In this document: piece after piece, positions 27,619 to 35,777 of the stretch
Position numbering within the stretch: the stretch's first letter is position 1
Layout of the letters: each line of letters begins with the position of its first letter
Program-made: the position numbers and the translations under genes
Assembly (NCBI RefSeq): GCF_904846055.1
Contig: NZ_CAJGYV010000001.1
Location: forward strand, 1,240,001-1,304,000
Length of the DNA stretch: 64,000 bases
Reading direction: 5' to 3'
DNA from: Psychrobacter ciconiae
Lineage (GTDB): Bacteria > Pseudomonadota > Gammaproteobacteria > Pseudomonadales > Moraxellaceae
The notes under the pieces: generated by a model
Told to the model about the DNA's origin: nothing
Database searches by the model: none
The model's input: only the letters and a program-made list of their open reading frames with translations

Positions 27619-27658
27619 TTAAATAGCCACTACTAAATAGCCATTAATAAATAGTAAT
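27619..27658 (+). repeat. Imperfect tandem TAAATAGCCA repeats
   Basis: Two copies of TAAATAGCCA and a third partial TAAATAG copy are spaced about 14-15 bp apart immediately upstream of the 65-aa gene, within its leader. Confidence 0.5.
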
Positions 27659-27667
27659 GAGGTCGCA

Positions 27668-27865
27668 ATGGAAAGCACAAAAAAAGACCTAGACCGCGAA
27701 GAAAAAACCATTAAAGAATTGGCAGAAGACATTAAACCGGCTCAAGATGGATTTCCAAAGAGCGCAGCTGAAGCCACGACCGCGCCGCTACAAGGTGATG
27801 AGCTAGGTCAAAACGCCGATGGTGATGGTCATTCTAGCGCTTCTATCAAAGACAGTCGCTCCTAG
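27668..27865 (+). CDS. Small hydrophilic protein, 65 aa, unknown function
   Basis: The product opens MESTKKDLDREEKTIKELAED, then has a Pro/Gly/Ala stretch and ends HSSASIKDSRS. It is highly charged with one likely N-terminal helix and a disordered tail. GAGGTCGC precedes the ATG and a strong terminator follows, which supports expression. No family was recognised. Similar composition to its 56-aa neighbour. Confidence 0.6.
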   Translation: MESTKKDLDREEKTIKELAEDIKPAQDGFPKSAAEATTAPLQGDELGQNADGDGHSSASIKDSRS

Positions 27866-27897
27866 CCTAAATGCTAAGATAACCTACCTTTTTTACC

Positions 27898-27926
27898 AAA
27901 AACTGCTGTTTGTTCAGCAGTTTTTT
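27898..27926 (+). terminator. Terminator closing the PfpI island
   Basis: AAAAACTGCTG (27898-27908) pairs with CAGCAGTTTTTT (27915-27926) around a 6-nt loop. Confidence 0.85.
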
Positions 27927-28047
27927 GTTATAATCTAGCGCTTAAATCAGAAGCCCTGATTTAGCCTCATTTTTTGATAATGGCGGCACTGGTTCGACTC
28001 TAGTAATGCAGGGTCGATCTGAATGTCGTCTTATTGATTATTTTGAC

Positions 28048-28066
28048 AGATATCACGTTGATATCT
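28048..28066 (+). promoter_or_regulatory. Hairpin in the rpsO leader
   Basis: AGATATC (28048-28054) and GATATCT (28060-28066) form a perfect stem with a 5-nt loop ending 21 nt before the rpsO start. Ribosomal protein S15 represses its own mRNA through leader structures in several bacteria. The position fits such a site, but the fold differs enough between lineages that this is inference. Confidence 0.4.
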
Positions 28067-28087
28067 TTAGCATTGCCGGAGACTATT

Positions 28088-28354
28088 ATGCTAACCAATA
28101 CTGACCGCCAACAGATCATCGCTCAATATCAGCGCGGCGAAAACGACACAGGATCTCCTGAAGTTCAGGTTGCTTTGTTAAGTGCTCGCATCAACGATTT
28201 GCAAGATCACTTTAAAGAACACAAAGCCGACCACCATAGCCGTCGCGGTTTGATCAGAATGGTTAACCAGCGCCGCAAATTGCTTGACTACTTAAAGCGT
28301 AAAGACTTGGGTCGCTATACCACAATCATTAGCCAATTAGGACTACGCCGCTAA
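28088..28354 (+). CDS. rpsO: 30S ribosomal protein S15
   Basis: 88-residue primary rRNA-binding protein of the 30S platform, also at the B4 intersubunit bridge. Landmarks: [39 protein letters not shown] and the C-terminal [23 protein letters not shown] 28088 gives the normal length; an in-frame upstream ATG at 28034 would add 18 unrelated residues. It stands upstream of pnp as in E. coli, with an intrinsic terminator in between. Confidence 0.96.
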   Translation: MLTNTDRQQIIAQYQRGENDTGSPEVQVALLSARINDLQDHFKEHKADHHSRRGLIRMVNQRRKLLDYLKRKDLGRYTTIISQLGLRR

Positions 28355-28435
28355 TTTGCTAAAACTGCGTTGATATTAACCACTTATATGGTGATGGCAA
28401 TATCAAACAATAGCGCGTTGTTAACTTTTGGTTAT

Positions 28436-28469
28436 AAAAAAACGGTGTGAGGCTTCACGCCGTTTTTTT
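28436..28469 (+). terminator. Terminator downstream of rpsO
   Basis: A-run plus ACGGTGTGA (to 28450) pairs with TCACGCCGT (28455-28463), with one G:U pair, then seven T. Confidence 0.85.
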
Positions 28470-28747
28470 GTGTCAGATGGTTATTTGTAATTTATTGGTC
28501 ACAGCCAGCAAATCTCTGTAAAATAAACGCGCGGCGCAAAGTTTACGTTATATAATTGCTGATTTATCCTTTAATAGTTTGGCAAAAGCGCCATTTAGAA
28601 TGTTTTAAGCGTTATGGTCAGTCACTAAGATTGCAATCACAACGTCAGCGATTCATGGCGATGGCTTTCTTGAAAGGTCGCGATGGTCGCAAGGTAATTA
28701 TCATTTAGCGTAATCCATATCAGCTTGATAAATGATCGATAATTTAA

Positions 28748-28825
28748 GAATCAACGCAAGTTACAAGCCCAATGCTTGATTCCTCCTTTTTATAAGCAAT
28801 AGCGCCAAAGGAGCAGCTATTCTTA
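28748..28825 (+). promoter_or_regulatory. Paired hairpins in the pnp 5' leader
   Basis: Hairpin 1: GAATCA (28748-28753) with TGATTC (28777-28782). Hairpin 2: TAAG-C-AATAGC (28793-28803) with GCTATT-CTTA (28816-28825), ten pairs and one bulge. In E. coli the pnp leader folds into a hairpin cut by RNase III that allows polynucleotide phosphorylase to repress its own mRNA. The position here is equivalent; function is inferred. Confidence 0.45.
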
Positions 28826-28853
28826 TACTGTTAATAATTATTAGGACATATTT

Positions 28854-30965
28854 ATGACAAATTCTTCCATGTTTCAAACCGTAACGCGTGAGTTTCAATA
28901 CGGTGATCAAAAGGTCGTGCTTGAGACCGGTCGCATTGCCCGCCAAGCCTTTTCGGTAATGGTGCATATGGGCGGTGTTTCGGTTCTTGTTGCTGCCGTC
29001 GTCAAAGCGGACGCCAAAGAAGATCAAAACTTTTTCCCGCTGACTGTAAACTATCAAGAAAAAATGTACGCGGCAGGTAAAATCCCCGGTGCTTATGGCA
29101 AACGCGAAGGTCGTGCCAGCGAGTTTGAAACGCTCACTTCGCGCCTCATTGACCGCCCGATTCGCCCTTTGTTCCCTGAAGGTTACGTCAACGAGATTCA
29201 AATCACTGCAACGGTGGTTTCCTCTGATAAAACCCATCACGCGGACATCGCAGCAATGATCGGAACATCGGCGGCGCTTGCGATTTCAGATGCCCCATTT
29301 AACGGTCCTATTGGTGCAGCTCGCGTTGGCTTTATCAATGGCGAGTACGTGTTAAACCCAAGCCTTGCCCAGCTAGATGAAAGCGATTTGGATTTGGTTG
29401 TTGCTGGCACTAAATCTGCGGTATTGATGGTTGAGTCTGAAGCCCGTGAATTGTCAGAAGACCAAATGCTTGGCGCGGTACTTTATGGTCACGAGCAGCA
29501 GCAAATCGTGATTGACCAAATCGTCTCCTTTGCCGCCGAAGCAGGCGTTGCCAAGCAAAACTTTAGCGCCCCTGAACAAAACCAAGACTTGGTTGCGCAG
29601 ATGAAGTCGCAGTTTGGCGAGCAGGTTGCTGACGCTTACACCATCACAAACAAGCAAGAGCGCTACGCCAAGCTTGATGACATTAAAGATGCAATGATTG
29701 CAGCGCTTGCCGGTGACGCTGATGCCGAAGACTACAATGATAACGTCAGCGAACTAAAAGAGCTTTATAGTGATTTAAAATACCGCACCGTTCGTGACAA
29801 TATTTTGTCAGGAAAGCCGCGAATTGATGGTCGCGATTTAGAGACCGTTCGCGCCCTTGACATTCAAGTAGGCGTGTTGCCATTTACGCACGGCTCGGCA
29901 CTATTTACTCGCGGTGAAACCCAAGCTTTAGTTACCACCACCCTTGGTAATAGCCGCGATGTGAACATGATTGACTCGCTTGCAGGAACCATCCGCGACC
30001 ATTTCATGTTGCATTATAACTTTCCGCATTTTTCTGTTGGTGAAACCGGTCGCGAGGGCGCACCAAAACGCCGCGAAATCGGTCATGGTCGTCTTGCTCG
30101 CCGCGGCGTTCAAGCGATGCTTCCTGACAGCGAGCGTTTCCCGTACGTCATTCGCGTGGTGTCAGAAATCACCGAGTCAAACGGCTCATCGTCAATGGCG
30201 TCAGTTTGTGGGGCAAGCCTTGCCTTGATGGATGCAGGCGTGCCCTTAAAAGCACCAGTTGCTGGCATTGCCATGGGATTGGTTAAAGAAGGTGAGCGCT
30301 TTGCCGTTTTGTCGGACATTTTGGGCGATGAAGACCATTTAGGCGATATGGACTTCAAAGTTGCTGGTTCAAAAGATGGCATCACTGCGCTACAAATGGA
30401 CATTAAAATCGAAGGCATCACCGCCGACATCATGGAGCAGGCGCTAAAGCAAGCCCATGCGGGTCGAATCCATATCCTAAACGCGATGAACGAAGTGCTG
30501 CCAACCAGCCGCACTGAAATCAATGCGCATGCGCCAAACTACGCGGTCATTGAAATCAACCCTGAAAAAATCCGCGACGTGATTGGTAAAGGCGGCGCAA
30601 CCATTCGCCAATTAACCGAAGAGACGGGCGCGGTCATTGATATTGATGATGCCGGAACGATTCGCATCTTTGGTGAAAATAAAGCAGCAACCAAAGCGGC
30701 TATCGGTCAAATCGAAGCGCTAACCGCTGAAGTCGAAGTCGGCAAAACCTACGACGGAACGGTCGCCCGAATCGTTGACTTTGGTGCGTTTGTCAACATT
30801 CTACCAAATACGGATGGCTTGGTTCACATCTCACAAATCGCCGAAGAGCGCGTTGAAAATGTCACTGACTACCTAAAAGAAGGTCAATTGGTGAAAGTCT
30901 TGGTTCAAGACGTCGATAACCGTGGTCGCATCAAGCTGACTATGAAAGGCTTTGAGCAAAACTAA
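28854..30965 (+). CDS. pnp: Polyribonucleotide nucleotidyltransferase (PNPase)
   Basis: 703-residue trimeric 3'-5' phosphorolytic exoribonuclease and degradosome component. The order is RNase PH domain 1, an all-helical linker, RNase PH domain 2 with [20 protein letters not shown] and the catalytic [19 protein letters not shown]. Then come KH ([20 protein letters not shown], about residue 570) and S1 ([21 protein letters not shown]). AGGA lies before the ATG. The upstream leader hairpins suggest autoregulation. Confidence 0.97.
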   Translation: MTNSSMFQTVTREFQYGDQKVVLETGRIARQAFSVMVHMGGVSVLVAAVVKADAKEDQNFFPLTVNYQEKMYAAGKIPGAYGKREGRASEFETLTSRLIDRPIRPLFPEGYVNEIQITATVVSSDKTHHADIAAMIGTSAALAISDAPFNGPIGAARVGFINGEYVLNPSLAQLDESDLDLVVAGTKSAVLMVESEARELSEDQMLGAVLYGHEQQQIVIDQIVSFAAEAGVAKQNFSAPEQNQDLVAQMKSQFGEQVADAYTITNKQERYAKLDDIKDAMIAALAGDADAEDYNDNVSELKELYSDLKYRTVRDNILSGKPRIDGRDLETVRALDIQVGVLPFTHGSALFTRGETQALVTTTLGNSRDVNMIDSLAGTIRDHFMLHYNFPHFSVGETGREGAPKRREIGHGRLARRGVQAMLPDSERFPYVIRVVSEITESNGSSSMASVCGASLALMDAGVPLKAPVAGIAMGLVKEGERFAVLSDILGDEDHLGDMDFKVAGSKDGITALQMDIKIEGITADIMEQALKQAHAGRIHILNAMNEVLPTSRTEINAHAPNYAVIEINPEKIRDVIGKGGATIRQLTEETGAVIDIDDAGTIRIFGENKAATKAAIGQIEALTAEVEVGKTYDGTVARIVDFGAFVNILPNTDGLVHISQIAEERVENVTDYLKEGQLVKVLVQDVDNRGRIKLTMKGFEQN

Positions 30966-30991
30966 GCCTTTGGGTGATAGTTTTGAATAAT

Positions 30992-31025
30992 AAAAAAACC
31001 GTCTAACTTTAGGCGGTTTTTTTGG
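30992..31025. terminator. Bidirectional terminator between pnp and the macro-domain gene
   Basis: AAAAAAACCGTCTA (30992-31005) pairs with TAGGCGGTTTTTTT (31010-31023). Both neighbouring genes converge on it. Confidence 0.85.
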
Positions 31026-31052
31026 CAAAAAATTTAGTATTAAACTTTAAAA

Positions 31053-31613
31053 TTAATCCGTAATCGCGATACTTTTTGGTAAATGCAGCACCGATTGCAA
31101 GTTAGGAAGTTTAGAAAGTTCTTCTTGAAGCAGCGGTAAGGTGATGGTTTGCCAATCAAGCGGCAAAGTGGTCAAAGCGCTTGGCGCTGACTTTGGCTTT
31201 TGCGTAGAAATTAACGGTCGGGTCAGCAGGGCAAGCTTGCGAACGCCTTGATGACGAACAAGCGGCAACAGTTGCTGCTGCAAGTCTTTTATCGCCTCTG
31301 TGAGCCACTCTAAGCGCGGCGGATGATACGGATGATCAGATATCACCAAGTTGGCAATAAATCGCGGCTGATTGCTGTTTGAGCTTGTGCTTAACCCAAA
31401 GCTTTCAAGCTCACGCTTATAAAGCAAGCACCCGCCTGCTTTTAAGTTGCCACTTTGACAAGCCCTGCGGTAGCGCTTGTAATTGTCAGGATAAAGCGAT
31501 TGCGATTTGACCAGTACCGCATCCAATAACAATCCGGTACTGTTAACCGGCAGCACCAAGACTTGCGCGTTACTGATTAAAATCGGCTCGTGGGTCAGCA
31601 GAATTTGGCTCAT
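31053..31613 (-). CDS. Macro-domain-like protein of unknown function
   Basis: 186 residues. The segment VLVLPVNSTGLLLDAVLVKSQSLYPDNYKRYRRAC (about residues 19-53), followed by GNLKAGGCLLYKRE, follows the ADP-ribose-binding macro-domain pattern: VNxxG loop, then a helix ending in a (Y)PxNYxxYxxAC block. This is closest to the DarG/ALC1-like branch. FIANLVISDHPYHPPRLEWL fits the next strand and helix. No DarT-type ADP-ribosyltransferase is adjacent. It follows yheV by 47 nt on the same strand as prlC-yheV, so it is probably in that operon. The role (de-ADP-ribosylation or ligand binding) is unproven. Confidence 0.55.
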   Translation of the reverse strand: MSQILLTHEPILISNAQVLVLPVNSTGLLLDAVLVKSQSLYPDNYKRYRRACQSGNLKAGGCLLYKRELESFGLSTSSNSNQPRFIANLVISDHPYHPPRLEWLTEAIKDLQQQLLPLVRHQGVRKLALLTRPLISTQKPKSAPSALTTLPLDWQTITLPLLQEELSKLPNLQSVLHLPKSIAITD

Positions 31614-31660
31614 GATGCGCCGCTCATCCTTATATGTTAGTCGGTTAAAAAGCTTTGGGT

Positions 31661-31894
31661 TTAGGGCTTAAACTTCACGACCCCTTGCGTCCCTAAATGA
31701 TCTGTCAGGCTTTGCAAGGTGTTGCTGTCAGGTGTCGGGCGGCGCTCGCGGTGACCGCAATTTGTACATTCAATAAATTCATCAGGATCAGGTTCAAAAA
31801 GCTGCACCTGAACCACGGCATCCAGCGTTTGACATTTTGGGCAGCGAACGCCAGCTAAAAACTGGCGCTTAGGGGTTTTAGATTGATAGCGCAT
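31661..31894 (-). CDS. yheV: YheV-family zinc-ribbon protein
   Basis: 77-residue protein with two cysteine pairs, GVRCPKCQTLDAV and IECTNCGHRERR, spaced as a zinc ribbon. Length and wording match the YheV family of putative metal-binding proteins. Its ATG overlaps the prlC TGA by one base, so translation is coupled. The prlC-yheV pair is conserved in gammaproteobacteria, but the molecular function is unknown. Confidence 0.85.
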   Translation of the reverse strand: MRYQSKTPKRQFLAGVRCPKCQTLDAVVQVQLFEPDPDEFIECTNCGHRERRPTPDSNTLQSLTDHLGTQGVVKFKP

Positions 31895-34077
31895 CAGCTT
31901 GCCTTCGTATCGTTTGCAGCGTGGTTGGCGTCATTGTCAGCATGAGCCTCAAAGCCGCTGTGGCGAAGTAGCGCCTCAATGCTTGCCGGTCTGCCGCGAA
32001 AGTTTTCAAAGTTGGTTTTGGCAGGATGGCTGCCACCCACCGCTAAAATGGTTTCGCGAAATGCCTTGCCCGTTGCCGGATTAAAAATCCCTTCCTCTTC
32101 AAATTTACTAAAGGCATCCGCCGATAACAATTCTGCCCATTTATAAGAATAATATCCTGCGGCATAGCCGCCAGCAAAGATATGACTAAAGCCATTGGCA
32201 AAACGGTTGTAATCAGGCGTTGGCAAAATGGCAATATCGGCGCGGACTTGATTTAGTGTCGCTAAAATACCATCGTAATCTAAACCTTGGGCATCGGCAT
32301 GAATCAGCAAATCAAACAGCGCAAATTCGATTTGGCGTAAGGTTTGCAGACCGCTTTGGAAGTTTTTGGCGGCAAGTAGCGCCTCTAATTTGTCTTTTGG
32401 TAGCGGCTCGCCCGTTTCCACATGACCGCTGATGAGCGCAATACCCTCAGCGTCCCAAGCCCAGTTTTCCATAAACTGACTTGGCAGCTCAACCGCGTCC
32501 CACTCAACGCCGTTAACGCCGGCAACATCGCCGACGCTCACTTGCGTTAACAAATGGTGCAACCCGTGACCGAACTCATGGAACAAAGTGGTCACCTCAT
32601 CATGGGTCAATAGACTTGGCTTGCCATCAAGCGGCGGCGTAAAGTTAGCCACCATAAAGCAAACGGGCAGTTGGCGGTAGCTACTATCAAGCTCGTAGCG
32701 CGATTGAAACCCGCTCATCCACGCCCCGCCGCGCTTGTTATTTCTAGCAAATAAATCAAAATAAAAGCCGCCAATCAAGCTGTCATCATTATCATAAAGC
32801 TCATAAAACATCACCTCGTCATGCCACTTAGCAATGCCTTCTGAGACATCTTTTTGTTGAACGCGAATACCGTACAAGCGCTGAACGATGCTAAATAAGC
32901 CCTCAATCACGGTGGGTAGCGGGAAATAAGCTCGGATGACCTCTTGCGATAGGCTAAAGCTGTCCTGCTTTACTTTTTCAGCCAAATACGCCGTATCCCA
33001 AGGCTGGATGTTGTCAATGCCAAATTGAGCGGCACAATCTTGCAGCTTTGCCAAATCCGCTTTTGCCGCCGGCGTTGCTTTTTTGGCTAAATTGCGCAAA
33101 AACGACTCAACCTCAGCAACGCTTTCTGCCATTTTGGTGGAAAGGGATAACGCCGCGAAATTATCAAATCCTAACAACTTTGCCTTTTGCGCTCGCAAGG
33201 CTAAAATATCACTCATCATCGGCGCGTTATTGAGCGACTCACCTTTGGCGTTTTTATGAGCATCAAACTCCGACGCTCGGGTCACGTAAGCATAATACAG
33301 CGCCTCGCGAAGTTTGCGATCGTCTGCGTGGATCATTACTGTTAAATAAACCGGAATATTCAGCGTTGCCACGTAATAAGGCGTTGGCAAGGCATCAATC
33401 TTGGCTTGCGAAAGTAAGTTGGTTGCAAGCGAATTTTGTTTAAAAGTTTCACCGGCATCCGCAAGCAGCGCAAGACCGCTTTCAGGGATTCCAGCAAGCT
33501 CCTCATCGCTAAGCGGTCGCAAAAAGGCTTGGGTGGCATCCAAAATATGATCAGAAAACGTCGCTGATAACTGCGATAATTGCCGCTGAATATCAGCAAA
33601 TTTCTCTTGCTCGTCTTTTTGTAGCCCAACCCCTGACAGCTCAAAACTTTGAATGGCAAGGGTAATTGCCCGCGCTCTTGCATCGTCCAAATTTGCAAAA
33701 AATTCTTTGTCCGCTGCCACTTTTTGGTAGCGATAAAACAGCGGCTTTGACTGACCAACGCGCGTCCCAAATGCCGACAGCAGCGGCAGCACGTCGTGAT
33801 GGGTTTGGCGAATGTTATCGTCGCTCATCACGCTATTTAAGTGCGACAAAATGCCCCAAGCGCGATCAAGGGTGAGGTTTAAATGGTCAAAGGCGATGAT
33901 GTCATCAAGCGCCGCTTTTGCACTCATCTCATCGGCACAGCTTAGCGTATCTAAAAAGCGGTTGGCAGCATTGATTGCTGTTTCAATCTGCGCTTTTAAT
34001 TGCTCGGGGGTTACGTCATTAAAATCGACCAAATGCAAATTACGATTGTCGGTCTGGGTTAAAAAATTGGCAGTCAT
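31894..34077 (-). CDS. prlC: Oligopeptidase A (M3 family)
   Basis: 727-residue cytoplasmic zinc metallopeptidase that degrades signal peptides and other short peptides. The zinc motif is TTLFHEFGHGLHHLL (about residue 500) with a downstream glutamate ligand in the PSQFMENWAWD segment. The long helical N-terminal half is typical. It is about 45 residues longer than E. coli OpdA, part of which is a hydrophilic His/Asn/Ala tail. First gene of the prlC-yheV-macro-domain unit. Confidence 0.93.
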   Translation of the reverse strand: MTANFLTQTDNRNLHLVDFNDVTPEQLKAQIETAINAANRFLDTLSCADEMSAKAALDDIIAFDHLNLTLDRAWGILSHLNSVMSDDNIRQTHHDVLPLLSAFGTRVGQSKPLFYRYQKVAADKEFFANLDDARARAITLAIQSFELSGVGLQKDEQEKFADIQRQLSQLSATFSDHILDATQAFLRPLSDEELAGIPESGLALLADAGETFKQNSLATNLLSQAKIDALPTPYYVATLNIPVYLTVMIHADDRKLREALYYAYVTRASEFDAHKNAKGESLNNAPMMSDILALRAQKAKLLGFDNFAALSLSTKMAESVAEVESFLRNLAKKATPAAKADLAKLQDCAAQFGIDNIQPWDTAYLAEKVKQDSFSLSQEVIRAYFPLPTVIEGLFSIVQRLYGIRVQQKDVSEGIAKWHDEVMFYELYDNDDSLIGGFYFDLFARNNKRGGAWMSGFQSRYELDSSYRQLPVCFMVANFTPPLDGKPSLLTHDEVTTLFHEFGHGLHHLLTQVSVGDVAGVNGVEWDAVELPSQFMENWAWDAEGIALISGHVETGEPLPKDKLEALLAAKNFQSGLQTLRQIEFALFDLLIHADAQGLDYDGILATLNQVRADIAILPTPDYNRFANGFSHIFAGGYAAGYYSYKWAELLSADAFSKFEEEGIFNPATGKAFRETILAVGGSHPAKTNFENFRGRPASIEALLRHSGFEAHADNDANHAANDTKAS

Positions 34078-34484
34078 AACTCAATCAAATCCTAACTAGT
34101 TTTTAAGGGGCATCAGTTTATTTCATAAGCACTGAAAAAACGCCAAAAGCGCCGTATGTCAATGATATGTTGACAGCAAGAGGCTTTATCAAGCCAAATT
34201 GCGTTTATTGTGCCAATTGAAACTCAATCCAAAGGCTGTAGTTACAAAGCGTCACCAATTGTTTGCAAAGCAACCATACAGAGCTCGAAGCTATCTTGGT
34301 AGCATCAATAAAGCAGTCGCGAATTTTGATAACCATCATAACGCGTAACTTATAAACGAAACTTAAAAAAAGATAAATTAGGAGAGAGTCCGTTAGCTTA
34401 GTTTTATCGCTTAACCCTAGTTTTACCACTTAGCAAAGAAATTCAAATAATAAATAAAGTCATAATAAAAAAGGAGCTGAATTA
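34078..34484. other. Intergenic region between prlC and the baeRF3-like gene
   Basis: 407 nt between divergent genes, AT-rich, no credible gene. A 15-bp imperfect direct repeat, TAGTTTTATCGCTTA (34399-34413) and TAGTTTTACCACTTA (34418-34432), lies about 50 bp upstream of the plus-strand gene and could be a regulator site. Confidence 0.5.
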
Positions 34485-35603
34485 ATGAAAGCCACCCTAA
34501 AAAGCTTACAAGCCACCAAAGCCAACCCTGCGGTCAGCATTTTTGTAAAAACTCACCGCGAGCATCCGGACAACAGCACCGATCCTATTGCTCTAAAAAA
34601 TCAGCTCAAACTTACTGAGGAGCGCCTGACTCAAGAATACGATAAAAAAACTGCGGCCGCCGTCCTTGAACAAATTCATAAACAAACAGAAGATTTAAAT
34701 CATAATTATAATTTGGACACCTTAGCAATTTTTGCCAGTCCTGATGATGCCACCGTCGTTCGAATGCCCCTTGACACTCAAGAGCGCGTCATTATCTCAG
34801 ACCGGTTTGCGACCCGCGATTTGATCCGTGATATGGCAAGCGCCGTTCATTATTACACTGTGGTGCTTACCCGCGATAAAGCGCGATTGATTGAAGCGGC
34901 AAACGACCGCGTGGTTCAAGAGTTTGATGAGCACAGCGTGCGCCAAAATAATATGGAAAATATCAAATTCCCTATTGATAATAACGGCTTATATACCACA
35001 GGGGACGCCGGCTCTGACCGCTCAACCAACAAAGAAAACAGCTATCTGCAAGAGTTTTTTAACCAAGTGGACAAAAGCGTTCAAGAAATTTGGGGCGAGC
35101 AAAAAATGTCGCTGGTGGTCGTTGGCGACACCAAAAATATCGGCTACTATAAAGAAGTTTGCGACCGTCCGGACAACATCATTGCCACCGTATCTAATTT
35201 AACAGAGCTTGAAAACGGCAGCGCTCAGCACATTATTGACGGTGTTCAAGAAGCCATTGAAGACTATCGCACCTCCCTGCACAAAGCCGCCATGGGCGAG
35301 ATTGACAAAGCGCGCGGTGCTGGAATGCTCTTGACAGATCTACAAGAGATTTATCGCGCCGCTTACCAAGGTGCCGGCGAAACGCTTTATGTCCGTCGCG
35401 GCTATATTCAAGCGGCAAAGGTCGATGAAGACAAACTTACCCTTGCAACCGTTGATGAGGGTAACCCCGCTGACAAAAGCATCAGTGATGACGTCGTTGG
35501 TGATATCATTGAGCAGGTCATGCACAATGGCGGCAAAACGGTCTTTATGCCCCAAGATATGATGGGATCTGACCAGCCTATTGCGCTGATTACCCGTTAT
35601 TAA
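34485..35603 (+). CDS. Bacterial archaeo-eukaryotic release-factor-like protein (baeRF family 3 type)
   Basis: 372 residues. The opening KSLQATKANPAVSIFVKTHRE, the motif VVLTRDKARLIEAAND (about residue 128) and the C-terminal ETLYVRRGYIQAAKVDED fit the baeRF3 class of bacterial proteins related to eRF1 domains 2 and 3. The GGQ peptide-release motif of true release factors is not present. Proposed roles for the wider family involve the ribosome, but none is established for this type. AAGGAG precedes the ATG. It stands alone with a hairpin downstream. Confident on family, not on function. Confidence 0.7.
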   Translation: MKATLKSLQATKANPAVSIFVKTHREHPDNSTDPIALKNQLKLTEERLTQEYDKKTAAAVLEQIHKQTEDLNHNYNLDTLAIFASPDDATVVRMPLDTQERVIISDRFATRDLIRDMASAVHYYTVVLTRDKARLIEAANDRVVQEFDEHSVRQNNMENIKFPIDNNGLYTTGDAGSDRSTNKENSYLQEFFNQVDKSVQEIWGEQKMSLVVVGDTKNIGYYKEVCDRPDNIIATVSNLTELENGSAQHIIDGVQEAIEDYRTSLHKAAMGEIDKARGAGMLLTDLQEIYRAAYQGAGETLYVRRGYIQAAKVDEDKLTLATVDEGNPADKSISDDVVGDIIEQVMHNGGKTVFMPQDMMGSDQPIALITRY

Positions 35604-35636
35604 TGATCGGCTTGCCATACTTGACTCAGTGAATTG

Positions 35637-35660
35637 AGCCGGTTTGATTTCAAGCCGGCT
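35637..35660 (+). terminator. Probable terminator hairpin after the baeRF3-like gene
   Basis: AGCCGG (35637-35642) pairs with CCGGCT (35655-35660). The following tract is only moderately T-rich, so termination may be partial. Confidence 0.5.
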
Positions 35661-35662
35661 TC

Positions 35663-35707
35663 CTTAATCTTTAATTACTTAGTCTTTACTTACTTAATCT
35701 TTAATTA
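35663..35707. repeat. Three tandem copies of a 15-bp unit
   Basis: CTTAATCTTTAATTA (35663-35677), CTTAGTCTTTACTTA (35678-35692) and CTTAATCTTTAATTA (35693-35707). The outer copies are identical and the middle one differs at two positions. They lie about 70 bp upstream of the tandem-GST gene. Confidence 0.75.
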
Positions 35708-35777
35708 AAAGTCTTCAATCAAAGAAATTTTAAAATTATAGAAATTGCGACGTTATCACGTGCTTAGGATGATTTTG

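Larger units (their letters stand above)
28355..28853. other. Intergenic region between rpsO and pnp
   Basis: 499 nt containing the rpsO terminator (28436-28469), then about 280 nt with no gene, then two hairpins in the pnp leader (28748-28782 and 28793-28825). No reading frame here resembles a protein family. Confidence 0.6.

Noticed and set aside
30900..34100. DarT-DarG toxin-antitoxin system
   Set aside because: Only a macro-domain-like protein is present. The neighbouring genes are an oligopeptidase and a zinc-ribbon protein, not an ADP-ribosyltransferase.
34205..34429. 74-residue minus-strand frame in the prlC/baeRF3 intergenic region
   Set aside because: No ribosome-binding site, no family resemblance, and composition typical of AT-rich spacer. 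Left as intergenic.
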